This document shows, piece by piece, positions 1 through 11,420 of a stretch of 64,000 nt of DNA. The stretch is from assembly GCF_000276665.1 (NCBI RefSeq), contig NW_004955465.1, forward strand, positions 5,899,303 through 5,963,302, written 5' to 3'. The notes beneath the pieces are model-generated. The model was given only the letters and a program-made list of their open reading frames with translations. It was not told the origin of the DNA and ran no database searches. The stretch's first letter is position 1; each line of letters starts with the position of its first letter. The position numbers and the translations under genes were made by a program. Origin of the DNA: Chinchilla lanigera (Eukaryota > Chordata > Mammalia > Rodentia > Chinchillidae).

Positions 1-22
1 GCTGAGCTAAATCCCCAGCCCC
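1..22 (-). repeat. ID-type SINE, cut by the window edge
   Basis: The sequence gctgagctaaatccccagcccc is the reverse complement of the 5' end of the tRNA-derived ID SINE seen complete elsewhere (for example 34303-34416). Its 3' part lies outside the window. Confidence 0.85.
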
Positions 23-295
23 AATACATGCTAATTTTAAAACAAGTAGAAATAACAGAACTGGGAGCAATGTCACAAGGCTGTTTGTCCAAAAGCAGAG
101 TGACACCCAAAGCATCCAAGATCTCATGAAGTATTTAACGAGGCTTTGTGATTGTAAACCTCTCCAAGTGGCTGTGTCACACTGGTAGAAAAGATGGCCT
201 CATTTTGAGAATGAAAGTCAATCCAGGATCTGACATTCCATCCCTGGCCAGTACAACAGTGAAAACGACTTGACTTAGGTTTTTAACAGGTATGG

Positions 296-710
296 TAGTC
301 TGCCTTCTCCCGGGGAGGACACACTTTAAGACTCCCAGCTGATGCCTGAAACCATAGATATTACAGAACCCTATATATTTGTTTTTCCCTATCATGCATA
401 TGAGAAAGCTTAATCATAAATCAAGCACAGTAAGATGAACAGTGCTAACTAATGATAGAGCAAGTACAATATACCGATGCCAATTAATATGATAAGTGAC
501 CGTTGGGTGGTGGGTAGCATATATGGATGTACTGGTAAAAGGGATGATTCACATCCAGGCCAAGATTTCATTACTAGGTTACTCAGAGTGGTGCACACTG
601 TAACTTACGGATTGTTTATTTCTGGCATCCCCCATTTAATATATTTGGACCACCGTTGCCCATAGGAAACTGAAATCATGGGAAGGAAAACCTTGGAGAG
701 GAGAGATACT
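296..710. mobile_element. MER2-like (Tigger-group) DNA transposon remnant
   Basis: Phrases such as gatgcctgaaaccatagata, gaaccctatatatttg and aagcacagtaagat, and the closing accaccgttgcccataggaaactgaaatcatgg, follow the layout of MER2-type non-autonomous Tigger elements. The copy is old and has no coding capacity. Confidence 0.6.
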
Positions 711-2450
711 GTACATGTGGTTGTCATTTTTACTCCTTGTTAAAACTTCTGGTCCTTCGTAGACTTTACCCAGAGTGGTGGTCAGCCACAGTCATCAGGC
801 ACAATGGGTTTCCCACTGAGACAAAGGCAGGAAAGTAGGAGGGTGAATGGAAGGATCACCCTGGGCTAGGGCATCGTATCCTCGGCTCCTCTAAAAGAAT
901 ATCTAATTCGTAACACCACTGCTAAAAGTCTGCTCAGAATAGCTCCAAGATATGTTGATAAAAATTTAAGCACATAGACTGTTAGAAAAGAACAGAATGC
1001 TATGATAATCAGCTATATGTACATCACACCAAAAGGTAAAATGCACAACTATTAGGCAAGCAGTCAAATTAGAGACGTTGTGAACTGCAGCTTTTTCACT
1101 TATATTTTCCCTAGCATCTGACTTCCTTCCTTTAAAAAAATCAGATGTTACATGAACTTTAATATTAATCTAGCTTTGGCAGAGATGTGGTGGTTTAATG
1201 GATTAGAGCATTTAGCTTTTTACCCCAGAGAGCAATATTTCTTCTTTCTCTCCATAATTACATAATCTGCTGCTACCCATTACCAGGATACTAAATTTCA
1301 AATTCTCTCTACACCTGAGCAGGCTGCTACATATCTGGCCATCTTAATTTTAGTCTTGATTTATTGATGCAGAATTACATTCCTAACTCTTCCTGGAGCT
1401 CTGGGTGGATTTTATTGCAAAAGCAATGGGGAGAAAGTTACCATCATATATCTCTCTTGCTGGGCAGAGCTTTTAGGTACACAAGGGGCTCCATATCCCA
1501 CTGTTCCATGTCTTGTATGCCAGATTTATAACACCGTGAGGCCCAGCTCTAGGGTTACATACAGGCATATCAGAGATGAGATGGGGAATTTGATTTTGCA
1601 ATAATGATTACTTGTTGCAGGGCCCACATTCCTGCAGGCTCTGCCTTTATTCCCAGTACTGCTAGTGAATAAAACTAATTCCAACTGCTACCTAATCTCA
1701 CAAAAATTCATCTTTCACTTACGGGAGAGAGGCCAAACGAACGTATATGGGAACTCAAAAGAATCTGAGATGTTGGCTATTTTTGCTATCACGTCTCCAG
1801 GATCTCTGCCTTTATTATCATGATTCCTTTGGGAACATTTTAATTTTTTAAACTTTTGTTTCTTATGCGGGTTGTGGGTTGCAAGCTTTGTTTCTTTCCC
1901 AGCCTGGTGAGTTAGTTCGATGGCTCATCCATGCTGTCTCTTCCACTTCAACGAGGCCAGGTCCCCAGGGCTTGCCACTGCATTATGGCTCTTGCAGATT
2001 TGGCCTGCCGTTCCTGCTGAGTGTCATCTGTCCTCACAGTCTTGCTGTGGATAATACTTGTCCTCCCTCATATCATTTCCTTGAGAAATGTGTGCCTGGC
2101 AGGCCTGTCTGTCCAAGTTAAGCTTGAGGTACAGTTGCCACACAACTAATTTGACAGGGCATAGCTCTAAACAGTCAAGCCACAGGCTTACTTTGATCAA
2201 AATGAGAAACTCTCAGTCACTTGATTACAAATTCCAAAGTTCTTTTGGAGCAGTCCATGAATTAGTCTGTTCGTGAAAGGTAAATTATCTTTCCCTGACT
2301 GCCCTATTTTTTTCTTAACCTGTAACACATACACACCTTGTTTTAAAGAGATTTTTTAACTCCCAGACTGGCCCCACCGAGTTTCCAGTACCTGACTGTT
2401 TTTAGCAACTGACTTCAGCTATGACACTTGACTAAAAGAACTCATATACA
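711..2450. other. Intergenic stretch without recognised features
   Basis: No repeat or gene could be named with support. Open frames here (for example 1879-2121) are short, start in arbitrary context and look like chance. Confidence 0.5.
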
Positions 2451-2454
2451 TTAG

Positions 2455-3125
2455 TGGCCCTTCCCTTTTCACTGTGGATACATTGCAAGACTCTCAGTGG
2501 ATGCCTGAAATCCAAGTTCGCCTCATTACTGTAACAAAAAGGTGAGATGATTGACTTAAAAAGAGAAAGGATTACTTTGGCTCACGGTTTTGGAGGTTTC
2601 AGTCCATGAGCTCAGGGACCATTGCTCTTGAGTCTGTGGTGAGTCAGCGCATCATGGCAGGCAGCATAAGGTAAAGCAAGCTGCTCATCCCATAGCAGAC
2701 AGGAAGGAAAGACAGAAAATGAGAACAAGAAGAGATACACCCCACGGTGCCCTTCAGAGATGCACCACCAATGACATAAAGACTTCCCACCAGACCCCAC
2801 TTCTTAAAAGTCCCACTGCCTTCCAGTAACCCCAAGCTAAGGACCAAGCCTTTACATGTGTCCCTTTCGGGGACATTCCAGGTACAAAGTGTAGCACTAC
2901 TGCATGCCATACAGGCTATGCTTTTTCTTATACTTACATACTCGTGATAAAGTTTAATTTATAAATTAGGCACAGTAAGAGATTAATAGTAAATTAATTA
3001 ATAGTAAAATTAATTTAATAGTAAAATTAATAGTAAATTAATTTAATAGTAAAATTAAATTTTCCTTATAAAATAGAACTATTGTAACAGTACACTACAA
3101 TGAAAGTTATTTAAAACTCATGAAC
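2455..3125. mobile_element. MER2-like DNA transposon, interrupted
   Basis: The left piece (about 2455-2522) reads ggcccttcccttttcactg and gtggatgcctgaaatccaag. The right piece (about 2925-3125) reads gataaagtttaatttataaa then ttaggcacagtaagagatta, characteristic MER2 interior. Between them lies an antisense MaLR LTR. An AT-rich local repeat based on aatagtaaaattaattt expands the right piece at about 2980-3062. Confidence 0.65.
2523..2924 (-). mobile_element. MaLR-type solo LTR (rodent MT/ORR1-like), antisense
   Basis: Reverse-strand MaLR LTR wording is visible: ttactttggctcacggtttt and ggaggtttcagtccatgagc, then caccaatgacataaagactt, cccaccagaccccacttctt and gacattccaggtacaaagtg. It is an old LTR without internal genes, nested in the MER2-like element. 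Confidence 0.7.
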
Positions 3126-4127
3126 TGTTTGCTTCTGGAATTTTCTATTTAATATTTTCAGACTAGATTTGAGCTCAAGTAATCAAAACACTGGAAAACA
3201 AAACTTCAGTTGGGAGAGGGACCAGCTACAATAGTCAACCACATTACGAGATGTATAGGGGACAGGTGACAGATGGCACGTAAGGAGTAGTTCTCAGAAA
3301 TTAGCAGGCATGGGAATCACCTGAGGCTTCTTTAAGGAAATTTCTCAGCTCCAATTTGAATTTCTGAGTCAGGAGGCTGTATTTCTGACAAGTTCCCAGG
3401 TCACTCTAATGCTGCCAGTGGGATGACCACACTGCGAGCCGGGTCACATCTGCCAATGCTTAGGGCACACACTGAGAGCAGCTGCATATATCTGCGAGCT
3501 CACACATCCATCTTTTTGCACAGCTAAGTCAAATGTTTTATGTCATGGGCAGGGTGGTGGTGGAGGCCTCCTGCATTCCCATGGAGTGGGTCTGTCACCT
3601 GAGTGGTTGCTGTGTGGCAATTCCAGTAGCAAAGCGCTGGAGACGTGTTCTCCAATGCTGTCTCTTACCAGAAGCATCTTTAAGGAGAACTAGCAGGATT
3701 CTCTGCTGGAAAATTCGGGGCTGAATTTTAAAGTTGCTGATGCCCAAAAGACCACCGATGCCAATTCACAGCACTCTGCTCCACATGAAACTGACACTCA
3801 CGCCAAGCATGCCAAACTTCAGGAACTTGAGTAACGTGTAGCATCTTATCCCCAAAGACTCTAAACTACTCACTCCTTGCTTTCATCAATTTTTACCTTT
3901 TAGCCTTTCTAACCCTCTTTGAAAATCAGCTAGACAAAAGAGGACAAAAAGTAATGCCAACAGAAAATTTTCTCCAAGAAATCTCCTGCAGTTGATTTGA
4001 TAAAAAGCAATATTAACTTAGAAGTCCCATCACCCATACTTTGTCAGTTATGCTTATCTTTAATGGGCTTATACTAAGGAATGAATTTTAATTTTGTTCA
4101 CAGCATGCATGTAATTAAGCACTTACG
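3126..4127. other. Intergenic stretch without recognised features
   Basis: Unique-looking sequence with no named repeat, no splice-flanked open frame and no RNA gene recognised. Confidence 0.45.
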
Positions 4128-4129
4128 TA

Positions 4130-4600
4130 TGAGGTGTGATCAAAAACTACAGCGAGTTTAAATATAAAATTTTGTTACACTAAAGGACACACTGCCATTA
4201 ATCCCCCTCAGAATACCTCCCCTTGATTTGAACACGCTTATCCCATCATTCTTGCCACTTTCTGAAGCAGCTTACAGCAATTTTTGCCAAAACCATTACT
4301 GTGTCCTCATTCACCTTATTCATGGGATCTAGTACCATGCAACTTCTGGCTTTTTCCAAAAGACACAACAACCATGAAAGATAAACATTTTTAATCAGTT
4401 CAGTATAGCGAGGCAGCCACGGCAGCACAACCGAGACAGCCATGGAAGAGGACTTCCAGAGCTACTTCAGAAAGTTGCATGCATGTGGGAAAAGTGGGTT
4501 CAAAGGAAAGGAAATAGTTTGCGAGGGAAGTTCATGGCAAAGTGTCTATTACTATAATAATTTTTTAAACTTAAACAATCATCATATCTTTATAAGACAC
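4130..4600. mobile_element. Palindromic mariner derivative, copy 1
   Basis: The left end is TA followed by tgaggtgtgatcaaaaacta, a mariner-like terminus. The reverse strand of 4198-4262 reads as a mariner transposase C-terminus (CFRKWQE, stop, WDKRVQIKGRYSEGD, stop). The forward strand from 4442 reads EEDFQSYFRKL, the same part of the protein in the opposite direction. Both arms therefore carry the transposase 3' end facing outward. The centre (about 4300-4435) retains part of one longer arm. The copy is inactive: an in-frame stop, substitutions and no catalytic domain. The right terminus is degraded. Confidence 0.7.
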
Positions 4601-4602
4601 AC

Positions 4603-4682
4603 TTTGTATTGGTGCTGGGGATGGAAGCCAGAGCCTGAGTAAGCTAAGCAACTGCTCCACTGCCGAGCTATGTGCTCAGCCC
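4603..4682 (-). repeat. ID-like tRNA-derived SINE remnant
   Basis: The text ggtgctggggatggaagcca ... gccgagctatgtgctcagccc is a diverged reverse-strand ID-type SINE. It abuts the degraded end of mariner copy 1. Confidence 0.6.
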
Positions 4683-5051
4683 ATTTTATTTTTATTTTCT
4701 ACTTTTTATAAGACTCAATCTGGGATGACAACAAATAATTTTCCCTGAAGTGTAACTCTACTTCTACTAAATTGACAATATGTCCATGATTTGGATGTAC
4801 TGACTCTGCAAAAGCACCATAATTGGAAAAATCTATAATTCCATGGTTACATTTGTATCTGATGTTGGTTCTCTGAAAAATGATCTGGGGTGGAGTATTA
4901 TGATGTAAGAAGTTATTCAGGAAAACACAAAATAGTACATCATTCCGTTTATATAATATTTTTGAAATGAAAAAATTTTAGAAATAGAGATTATAGGTTG
5001 GCAGGGGCTGCAGTGGGACAGAGAAGGTGGGTGTCATAAAAGACACTATAA

Positions 5052-5270
5052 GGCCTGGGTTGGTTATATTGGTGCATAACTGTAATCCCAGCTACAAGGA
5101 GGCTGAGGCAGGAAGATGGCAGTTTGAGGCCTGTCTGGGCAACTGAGCAAGACCTGATCCCAAAATAGAGAACAATAAATGGGGCCAGGGGTGTAGCTCA
5201 GTCATAGAGCACTTATCTACCCAGCACAAGACCCTAGGTTCATCCCAAGTAGCCCTGGCACACACACACG
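5052..5270 (+). repeat. B1-like SINE followed by ID-like SINE
   Basis: The first part (ggcctgggttggttatattg ... ctgtaatcccagctacaagg) is a 7SL-derived monomer. After a short A-rich linker, ggggccaggggtgtagctca starts an ID-type monomer ending in a short CA tail. It may be a composite or two separate insertions. Confidence 0.7.
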
Positions 5271-6190
5271 AAGTTACTTTATGTGGGATCTTTTGGCATC
5301 AGAAGTGTTCAATATATTTAGTGGCTGCAATGATAGATGCATAACCCTGCACGTTTGGTAAAATTGTATAAAATACACACACACTGAGTACAGGTAAAAC
5401 TGGTGAGATCTGAATAGGATTGGTGGCTTGAATCACTGTCGATATCCTGGCTGTGAGAGTAGCACTGCGAAGTGTTAACGTGGGGGAAACCAGCCAAAGC
5501 GTGCAAGTGGCTTCTTACAACTGCATGGGAATCTAGTCATCCCAATACAGCCGTTTTATTTTTAAAAATACAGGAAAAAGCCCTGCAGAGAGAGAGGAGA
5601 GTGTCCCTTTTGTCTTCAAGGGTCTCAGATTCTGCAAGTCAAAAGCTAACGCATCTCCTTGCTGCCCCAAACCCAGACGAAGGAGGTGGCAGAACAGCGC
5701 TGCCAGTGCTGCTCTCAACGGATTCTTTCCTTGCTGTCTGGGCTACAGTTCAAAGATGTAGGGGGTGCAAAACAGGAGTCTGGCCCTGCCCCCTCCCCAG
5801 AAAACCCCACCTGCAGCACAACACAGTCAAAGGGCTAGAAACATATCCACAGATCAGGCTGAACCTGTGCCTTACAGCAACACACAAGCAACACAATTAC
5901 AGGAAGGCAACTGTGTACTTATTTGATGTTGTCTCCCTTAGTAGGTTGTAGTTCAGGAAGGAAGCAAGAGGCTTCAGTAAGTTCTGTTTGCTGTTATTTC
6001 CTATCACTGTGCTGGGCACCTAGCTGGTACCCAAAACATAGCTATTAGATGTCTGCTATTGAAAATAAAAATGAAAGGCTCACAAGTCTGTTAAAGTTAG
6101 TGTGGATTCTCTCTTTCTTCCCTCCCAGTCTCCCTTCCCTACTGCCTCTTCACCCACGACAGGTAGGTGCTAAACACCCTCAGGGAGACC
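5271..6190. other. Intergenic stretch with a chance 159-codon open frame
   Basis: A plus-strand open frame runs 5472-5951. Its translation has no recognisable domain and no supporting promoter or splice context, and overlapping antisense frames are also open. I see no gene here. Confidence 0.5.
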
Positions 6191-6195
6191 TACAC

Positions 6196-6410
6196 AGAAA
6201 CAGGTGTCCATCAGCGGTGGATGGCTGAAGAAAATGTGGCATATATGCATTAGGGGGCGCTCCTCAGCCATAAAGGAGGATTCCATCATTTGTAGGAAAA
6301 TGGATGCATCTGGAGAACATAGTGCTAAGCGAAATAAATCAGACACCGAAGGTTAAACATCACATGGTTTCTCTAATCTGAGAAATCTAAAATATAAATA
6401 ATTAACAGAG
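6196..6410 (+). mobile_element. L1 fragment, ORF2 3' end
   Basis: The forward strand reads the final part of L1 ORF2 in its familiar wording (gtgtccatcagcggtggatg, gtaggaaaatggatgcatct, tagtgctaagcgaaataaat). It is 5'-truncated and mutated. Confidence 0.8.
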
Positions 6411-6475
6411 TCGGGGGGGAGGGGGAGGGCAGAGGACAGGAACGGCTGACTGTGGAAATCAGAACGATCCTGGGA

Positions 6476-6538
6476 AGTAAAGGAGAGGGAGAGAGACAGG
6501 GAGGGAGAGGGAGGGGAGGGGGAAGGGAAGGAGGAGTA
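6476..6538. repeat. GA-rich low-complexity tract
   Basis: An imperfect purine run of gagagg/gggag motifs. Antisense open frames over it are Ser/Pro-rich artefacts. Confidence 0.85.
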
Positions 6539-6609
6539 AACACGAGCAAGATGCAATAAGCACAGGAGCCAGTTCCCCAAGACAAATGCATACACTATAA
6601 AGAACAGCG

Positions 6610-6740
6610 GTTTCTCCCAACTCCAAGCCAGGCAGTCGTCTAACTGGAGCCTCCTCGCCTGTGAAATGAGGACGAAACAATCTCCTTCAAAGCACCGCCA
6701 TGAGGATTAAATGAATGCCTATTCGTCGAGCACTTAGCAC
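6610..6740 (+). repeat. MIR SINE remnant
   Basis: The text gcctgtgaaatgaggacg ... catgaggattaaatgaatgc ... agcacttagcac follows the MIR core and 3' region. Confidence 0.6.
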
Positions 6741-7329
6741 ACGTCTTGCAAACCTGTGCTAAATCGGAGAGCAACGCTCGCGTTAGCCGAGACCTCAGAG
6801 GGCAAAGGCCTAGTTGTCGGCAGAGTTCCTTTCCCTTAGACATGAGCCACAAGCTCCAGGGTTCCAGCCGACCGACACTGCTGACCCTCTGTCTAAAATA
6901 TATGCCCTTGGGTTTGATAATTCACTAAAATAACTCCCAAAATTCAGGAAAATACTCTACTTACAATTCTAGCTTCTTCTCAGGACCAGCCAAACGGTGA
7001 GAGGTCGGGGAAGGCCTCACATGTGAAATATTCAGCTTCCTGTTGGCGCATGGACATGGAACTACCAGCCAGGAAGTTCACCTGCTCTCCAGTGCCCAGA
7101 GTCCTTCATTAGGATTCTGTCATGTAGGCGTGGGTGATCAAATCATTGCCGTGTGTCTGAGCTCTGTGCCCAGCCCAGTGCCCCTCTTCTCCCCAGAGGC
7201 AGTGTTGATCATGTTACCCAAAGCCCCAGCCTTCCAGTCACATGATCAGTCTTTCTCCCATGGCCAGCCCACATCCTGATACCTAGGCACCCACCGTGAG
7301 TCACCTTGTCAGCTGTCCCCCATAGCTGA
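6741..7329. other. Intergenic stretch without recognised features
   Basis: No repeat family or gene named. The two short open frames here have no protein-like features. Confidence 0.45.
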
Positions 7330-7700
7330 GGCTTTCAGGGAAGTAACTGGGTCAGGGTGTGCGATACCACTGGATTAGTCCACTGAGGGGTTTGTAGCTG
7401 GACATGATGTTGGGAGGTGAAGCCTGGGGGAAGAGATAGGTCACTGGGGGCGTGGCCTGGAGGGGTGTTGTGCATATGTGTGTGTGTGTGTCTGTGCATC
7501 CTTCTCCTACCTTGATGCCTCCCTCACTGCTTCCTGCCTCCTATGCCATGTCATTCTCTTTTGCCATATTGTCCATCGCCCCTGCCTTGGAGCCAGCCTG
7601 AAACCTCTGAACTGTGAGCTGAAATAAACCTCTCCTCCCTTAACTCGAAAATGTGGGGTGTTTTGTCCCAGCAATGAGAAAGTAACTGAGACATCAGCCT
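7330..7700 (+). mobile_element. MaLR-type (MST/THE1-like) LTR
   Basis: MaLR wording in sense orientation: gatgttgggaggtgaagcct, ggtcactgggggcgtggcct, then gaactgtgagctgaaataaa (LTR poly(A) signal) and cccagcaatgagaaagtaac. A short TG run interrupts it at about 7477. Solo LTR, no viral genes. Confidence 0.75.
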
Positions 7701-8610
7701 AAACTCAGATGTGGTCTGGAGCCCACCATGAATAGCAAAGACACTCTCATCACTTGGGAGATTCCAAAGACTTAGGGGTTGTCTTTCATGGGCCCTCTGA
7801 ACTTAGGGGCCAAATTCTTTACATAATGAAAGCTTACTAAATTGATAGGCAGAGGAGCAAGGAAAGCATTGCACAAAGGGAACACCTAAAAAGAAAGGTA
7901 GGAATATTTCTGGCACAGAAGAGGGAAGACCTCTCCCCTCCCACCAGCTGACTGGCTTTGGCTATAGTGCAATGCAGACCTTGAGTCATAGCCTTGGCTC
8001 TCGTTGGGCTATACACAGATTGTGAACCACATACAATCCCTTCTAAGAGAGGTGGGTGTGATTTAAATACCCACATACACAGTAGATTAAAACAGCAATG
8101 ATTTTTATTTCTCCAAACACTGTGGGTTGACTTGGTAGCTTCTGGCACCATGTGCAGTTCACATGACTCCACTGAGCTGGCTGGTAGCCAGACTGACAGC
8201 CCCAGGAAAGTCTCCTCCTATGTCTGCAGCCCATGTGTTGACCGCTAGAGTTTCAGGTCTTGCCCCTGCGCCCTCTCTGTGCTTGTAATGCCTCAAGGCC
8301 TTCTTCTGGCTGTCCTTGTTCAGACAGACGGCCTGAATTCCAGGCAAAAGAGCAAAGGTGGAAAGCTGTTGGGGCTCTTAGGGCCCCAAACTGGCCCAGT
8401 ACATATTTTTCCCACCATCTTCTGTAGGTCAAAGCAAATCACAAGGCCAGCCTAGGTTCAGGGAGGGACCAAAAACCTCATCTCTTAACGGGAGGAGCAG
8501 TGTGCTCCAAGTGTGTATAGGGAGGGCAGGACCCACAGCAGCTATCTTTGGAGACTCTACCATTTTCACTCACCTTCCATTTCCTCCTCTGGAAATGGGG
8601 GTTTTAATTC
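7701..8610. other. Intergenic stretch without recognised features
   Basis: Antisense open frames at 7837-8347 overlap one another in different frames, which is typical of chance. Nothing nameable seen. Confidence 0.45.
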
Positions 8611-8611
8611 A

Positions 8612-8985
8612 GGTGGCCCTTCTTAGCTACAGGTTCTATATCCTCAGCTTCAACTAGCCATGGATGGAACATTTTTAAACATTATATTGTTGCTGACATG
8701 CACCATACAGTTAGCTCTATGGTGGCTATGTCTGTACTGAACTTGTACAGAGCTCTTTCCTTGTCAATATCCCTTAAATAATAGAGTATAAGAAGTATTT
8801 CCATCACATTTACATTGTGTTGGGTATTATAAGTGATCCACAGATGGTTTAAAGTCTACAGGAGAATGTGCATAAGCTCTATGCAAACAGTATATTGTTT
8901 TATATAAGGAACTTGACCACCATGATTTTAGTTTCCAAGAAGGTTCTGGAACTGATCTCCCTCAGCTCCTCAGAAGAATGTAAGG
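8612..8985. mobile_element. Tigger-group MITE remnant
   Basis: The run tgtctgtactgaacttgtac, tgtcaatatcccttaaataa, cacatttacattgtgttggg and atataaggaacttgaccacc matches the layout of a common mammalian Tigger-derived non-autonomous element. Both ends carry related inverted text (ggtggcccttcttagctaca on the left; ctccctcagctcctc on the right). Confidence 0.65.
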
Positions 8986-9134
8986 ATTGATAAGTACATG
9001 GTATATGATGCATGATGGCATGTTATACATTTTAAGGTGCTAAATAGAAGATATTTGAATGGTGAGTAAAATTGGAGTAGGACATGTAGTGCTTTAAAAG
9101 TGGGTAGATGGGGTTATTATAATAAAAATATTTT

Positions 9135-9335
9135 GGAGGCATTTACCACAGCCCAGACACTGTACAAACTGCTTTACAAATATTCTCTTCTTTAATCATC
9201 ATGACAACCTGAGGAGATAAGCAAGATAAATTTTGTCTTGTAATTCTACAGAAAAGTAACTGCAGGTTAGTGGCAGAGCCAGAATTTGAATCCAGTTCTG
9301 TGTGGTTCCGAAGTTTGAACCACTGTAGCCAGAAC
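9135..9335 (-). repeat. MIR SINE, antisense
   Basis: The text cagcccagacactgtacaaa ... ttaatcatcatgacaacctg ... gttagtggcagagccagaat ... gaaccactgtagcc is MIR read on the reverse strand. Confidence 0.75.
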
Positions 9336-9394
9336 TTCTTTTTATCACTTAATACATAATCAACTGGCAAATTTTGGAAGTGGAACCTAGAAGT

Positions 9395-9605
9395 ATTTTT
9401 ATATTTTTATTTTTATTTTTGAACTCGAGATTGAGTTCAAAAAGGCCTTTCACACTGAGCTACACTGCAAACTTTTTATCTTTTATTTTGTGGGTCTCAT
9501 TGAGACACCAAGTTGGTTGGGCTGGGCTTGAATTTGTGATCCTCCTGCCTCAGCCTCCCAGAGTGCTAGGATTACAAACATGGGTCACAAGCCAAGCTGG
9601 ACATT
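9395..9605 (-). repeat. B1-like SINE (antisense) with an ID-like remnant
   Basis: The part from about 9475 (gggtctcattgagacaccaa ... cctcagcctcccagagtgct) is an antisense B1-like monomer. The preceding 80 bp (cacactgagctacactgc) look like a diverged ID part. Confidence 0.7.
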
Positions 9606-9999
9606 GCATTTTAAAAACAGCGTTTTAATGCAGGGGAAGTACTTAACTTCACTGTACTATAGTGAACCTCCTCAGGTTGCTTAGTAGTTTAAAGACACTA
9701 AGGAAACAGGCTCAGGGGAAATTCAGATTTGCAGAGCAAAAAGGGACTAAATAAGCAAAGTGCCTACAAGTGGGAAGAATGAGTGGCTTTTAAAAATATT
9801 ACGCTTTCTAGAGGTTGATGATAAGGCTGAGAAAATGAAAGAGCAGAAAGGTTAGAAGCCAGACCCAATTATTCACAGTCAACCAAGTTTACATCTTATT
9901 AAGTCATCTGGTTTATGCTTCTTTGCATTGGGGATTATTACTTCCTCTGCTAGGAAACTCCAAGTTCTTCACTCACCCCGACCAGGGCAACATCTCCTC

Positions 10000-10180
10000 C
10001 CTTCAGGCCTGTTTTGCCCTCTCTGAGAAGAAGCCTTTCCTGACCCTTCGTCCCCAGGTGCCCCACATGCATGAGGGCCTTTCCCACATCCTGTCAGTTC
10101 CACCTCCTGCGTGGTAAATGATGATTTATTTTCCTTCTCCAACTCTAGGCTGTGAGGCCCGTGAGAGTGAGGACTGTTCA
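10000..10180 (+). mobile_element. L2 3' end fragment
   Basis: The text ctctgagaagaagcctttcc, then tttattttccttctccaact and ggctgtgaggcccgtgagag, is in the order of the L2 3' UTR on the plus strand. Confidence 0.65.
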
Positions 10181-10699
10181 GGAAAAGGGGAGGAAGGAAA
10201 AATGCAAGATGACTCCTAGAATCACAAGATGAACAAAGGAGGTGAAGGAGCCACCAGGGAGGTGCACACTTGTTGAGAGGACAAGATGATGGCGATGCAG
10301 CTTATCAAAGGCAGCAGTGAGATACATGGCAACAGTTCAAATCAGCCAACAGACCAGTCCCTTTCATAACTGCATGTATTTTACTTTATCCATATAACAA
10401 ATGGTTGAAATTCTGTAAGAAACATGGTTCCTTGCTAAACCAGGTGAAGAAAAATAATCCGGCCTATCCTCGCCTTACCTACCTTACAGAGTAGCCACCG
10501 AGCATGAGAACAGTGGTAGCAGATAAGGCCAAGATGGACTGATTGGGGCTGGCATTTTTGATCTCTGGTTTTCAAGGCTTATTATTTTCCAGCTAGGTCT
10601 TATGTTCTGGGAAAGAGGGAATAAGATGACCTTAACTTTCAAGCACCTTCTAGCCCGGGGGCCTCTGCCCTCATCCAGCATGGCGGTATCAGCTACTGT
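10181..10699. other. Sequence upstream of the CpG island, no recognised feature
   Basis: No repeat named. It may hold upstream regulatory DNA of BLOC1S5, but no distinctive motif was found. Confidence 0.4.
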
Positions 10700-11420
10700 C
10701 TGTTCTCATCCCCAGACGCCCTTCCGGAACTGTCTACTAAATTGACTCAACTTCTCCGACGCCCTGAGATGACGCAAAAGCGACCGAGCGCCTGCAACTC
10801 GGCGGGCGCAGGTTTGCGCAGGCGCGGCGAGGCAGCGGGTGGGCGGAGCCGGTCGGGATGAGTGGCGCGGGGACAGAGACCCCTGTGGGTTGTGAGGCCG
10901 CCCCGGGTGGCAGCGGCGGCAAGAAGAGGGACTCGCTGGGGACTGCGAGCTCAGCGCACCTCATTATCAAGGGTACGGAGCGCGGGGCTGTCGTCCCTGG
11001 TGGAGTCCGCTCAGCCCCTCTCCCCAGGCGGCGCCCGCTGCCCCGGGCGACCCCGTTTCGGGCCGGCGCGCGCGTCGTGCGGGGCGGGAGGGCGTCGCGG
11101 GTGGTTCCGCCCCTCTCCCGCGCCCGACGCTTCCCGGCCAGCGCCGCCGCCGCCGCCCGCTTCCGTCGCTTCCTCGGTGACCTGTGCGGTAGCCCTCAGC
11201 GCGGGGGCCGCCTCTGTCCTGTGCTTAAGTCCAGGACCCCACAGGAGGGCGGGGCTATTTTGGACAGCCTCGAGACCGACTAATGCGGGGGCGCCGAGCC
11301 CGGCCTCGGACGGAGTCTGCGGCCCCGCCTTCCCCTGCCCCCTGGCCCAGTCTCTTGGTCCTCGAGCGACTTCCGGTCGTGACCTTTGCCCTCTTCGACC
11401 CTGTCTGCCTCTGGGTCGTG
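10700..11420 (+). promoter_or_regulatory. BLOC1S5: CpG island and promoter region of BLOC1S5
   Basis: This is the only long stretch in the window dense in CpG dinucleotides, most strongly from about 10780 to 11340. It surrounds exon 1. Visible elements are a GC box (gggcgg at about 10840), ETS-type cores (cttccgg at 10720 and in reverse at about 11369) and a CRE-like tgacgcaa at about 10771. No TATA box precedes the start codon, as is usual for a housekeeping CpG-island promoter. The transcription start cannot be fixed from sequence alone; it should lie within about 100-150 bp upstream of 10858. Nothing recognisable is encoded divergently. Confidence 0.8.
10858..10972 (+). CDS. BLOC1S5: BLOC1S5 exon 1, coding part
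   Basis: This segment encodes residues 1-38 plus the first base of codon 39. The N-terminus is Gly/Ala-rich, then KKRDSLGTA and SAHLIIK. The start ATG at 10858 follows a GC-rich leader (ggtcggg just upstream), and the N-terminus matches the known family start. The donor is at 10973 (AAGG|GTACGG), so codon 39 is split 1+2. The same frame happens to stay open into intron 1 as far as 11283, because the region is CpG-rich. That extension is not conserved protein. Confidence 0.96.

Noticed and set aside
5472..5951. 159-codon open frame
   Set aside because: No domain, no exon signals, and overlapping open frames on the other strand.
1..10700. EEF1E1 3' end, expected upstream of BLOC1S5 by human synteny
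   Set aside because: No EEF1E1-like coding or splice-flanked segment was recognised; it probably lies outside the window.
10858..11283. Extension of exon 1 as a 141-codon frame
   Set aside because: The conserved protein ends at a good donor at 10973 with the right phase; beyond it there is no family similarity.
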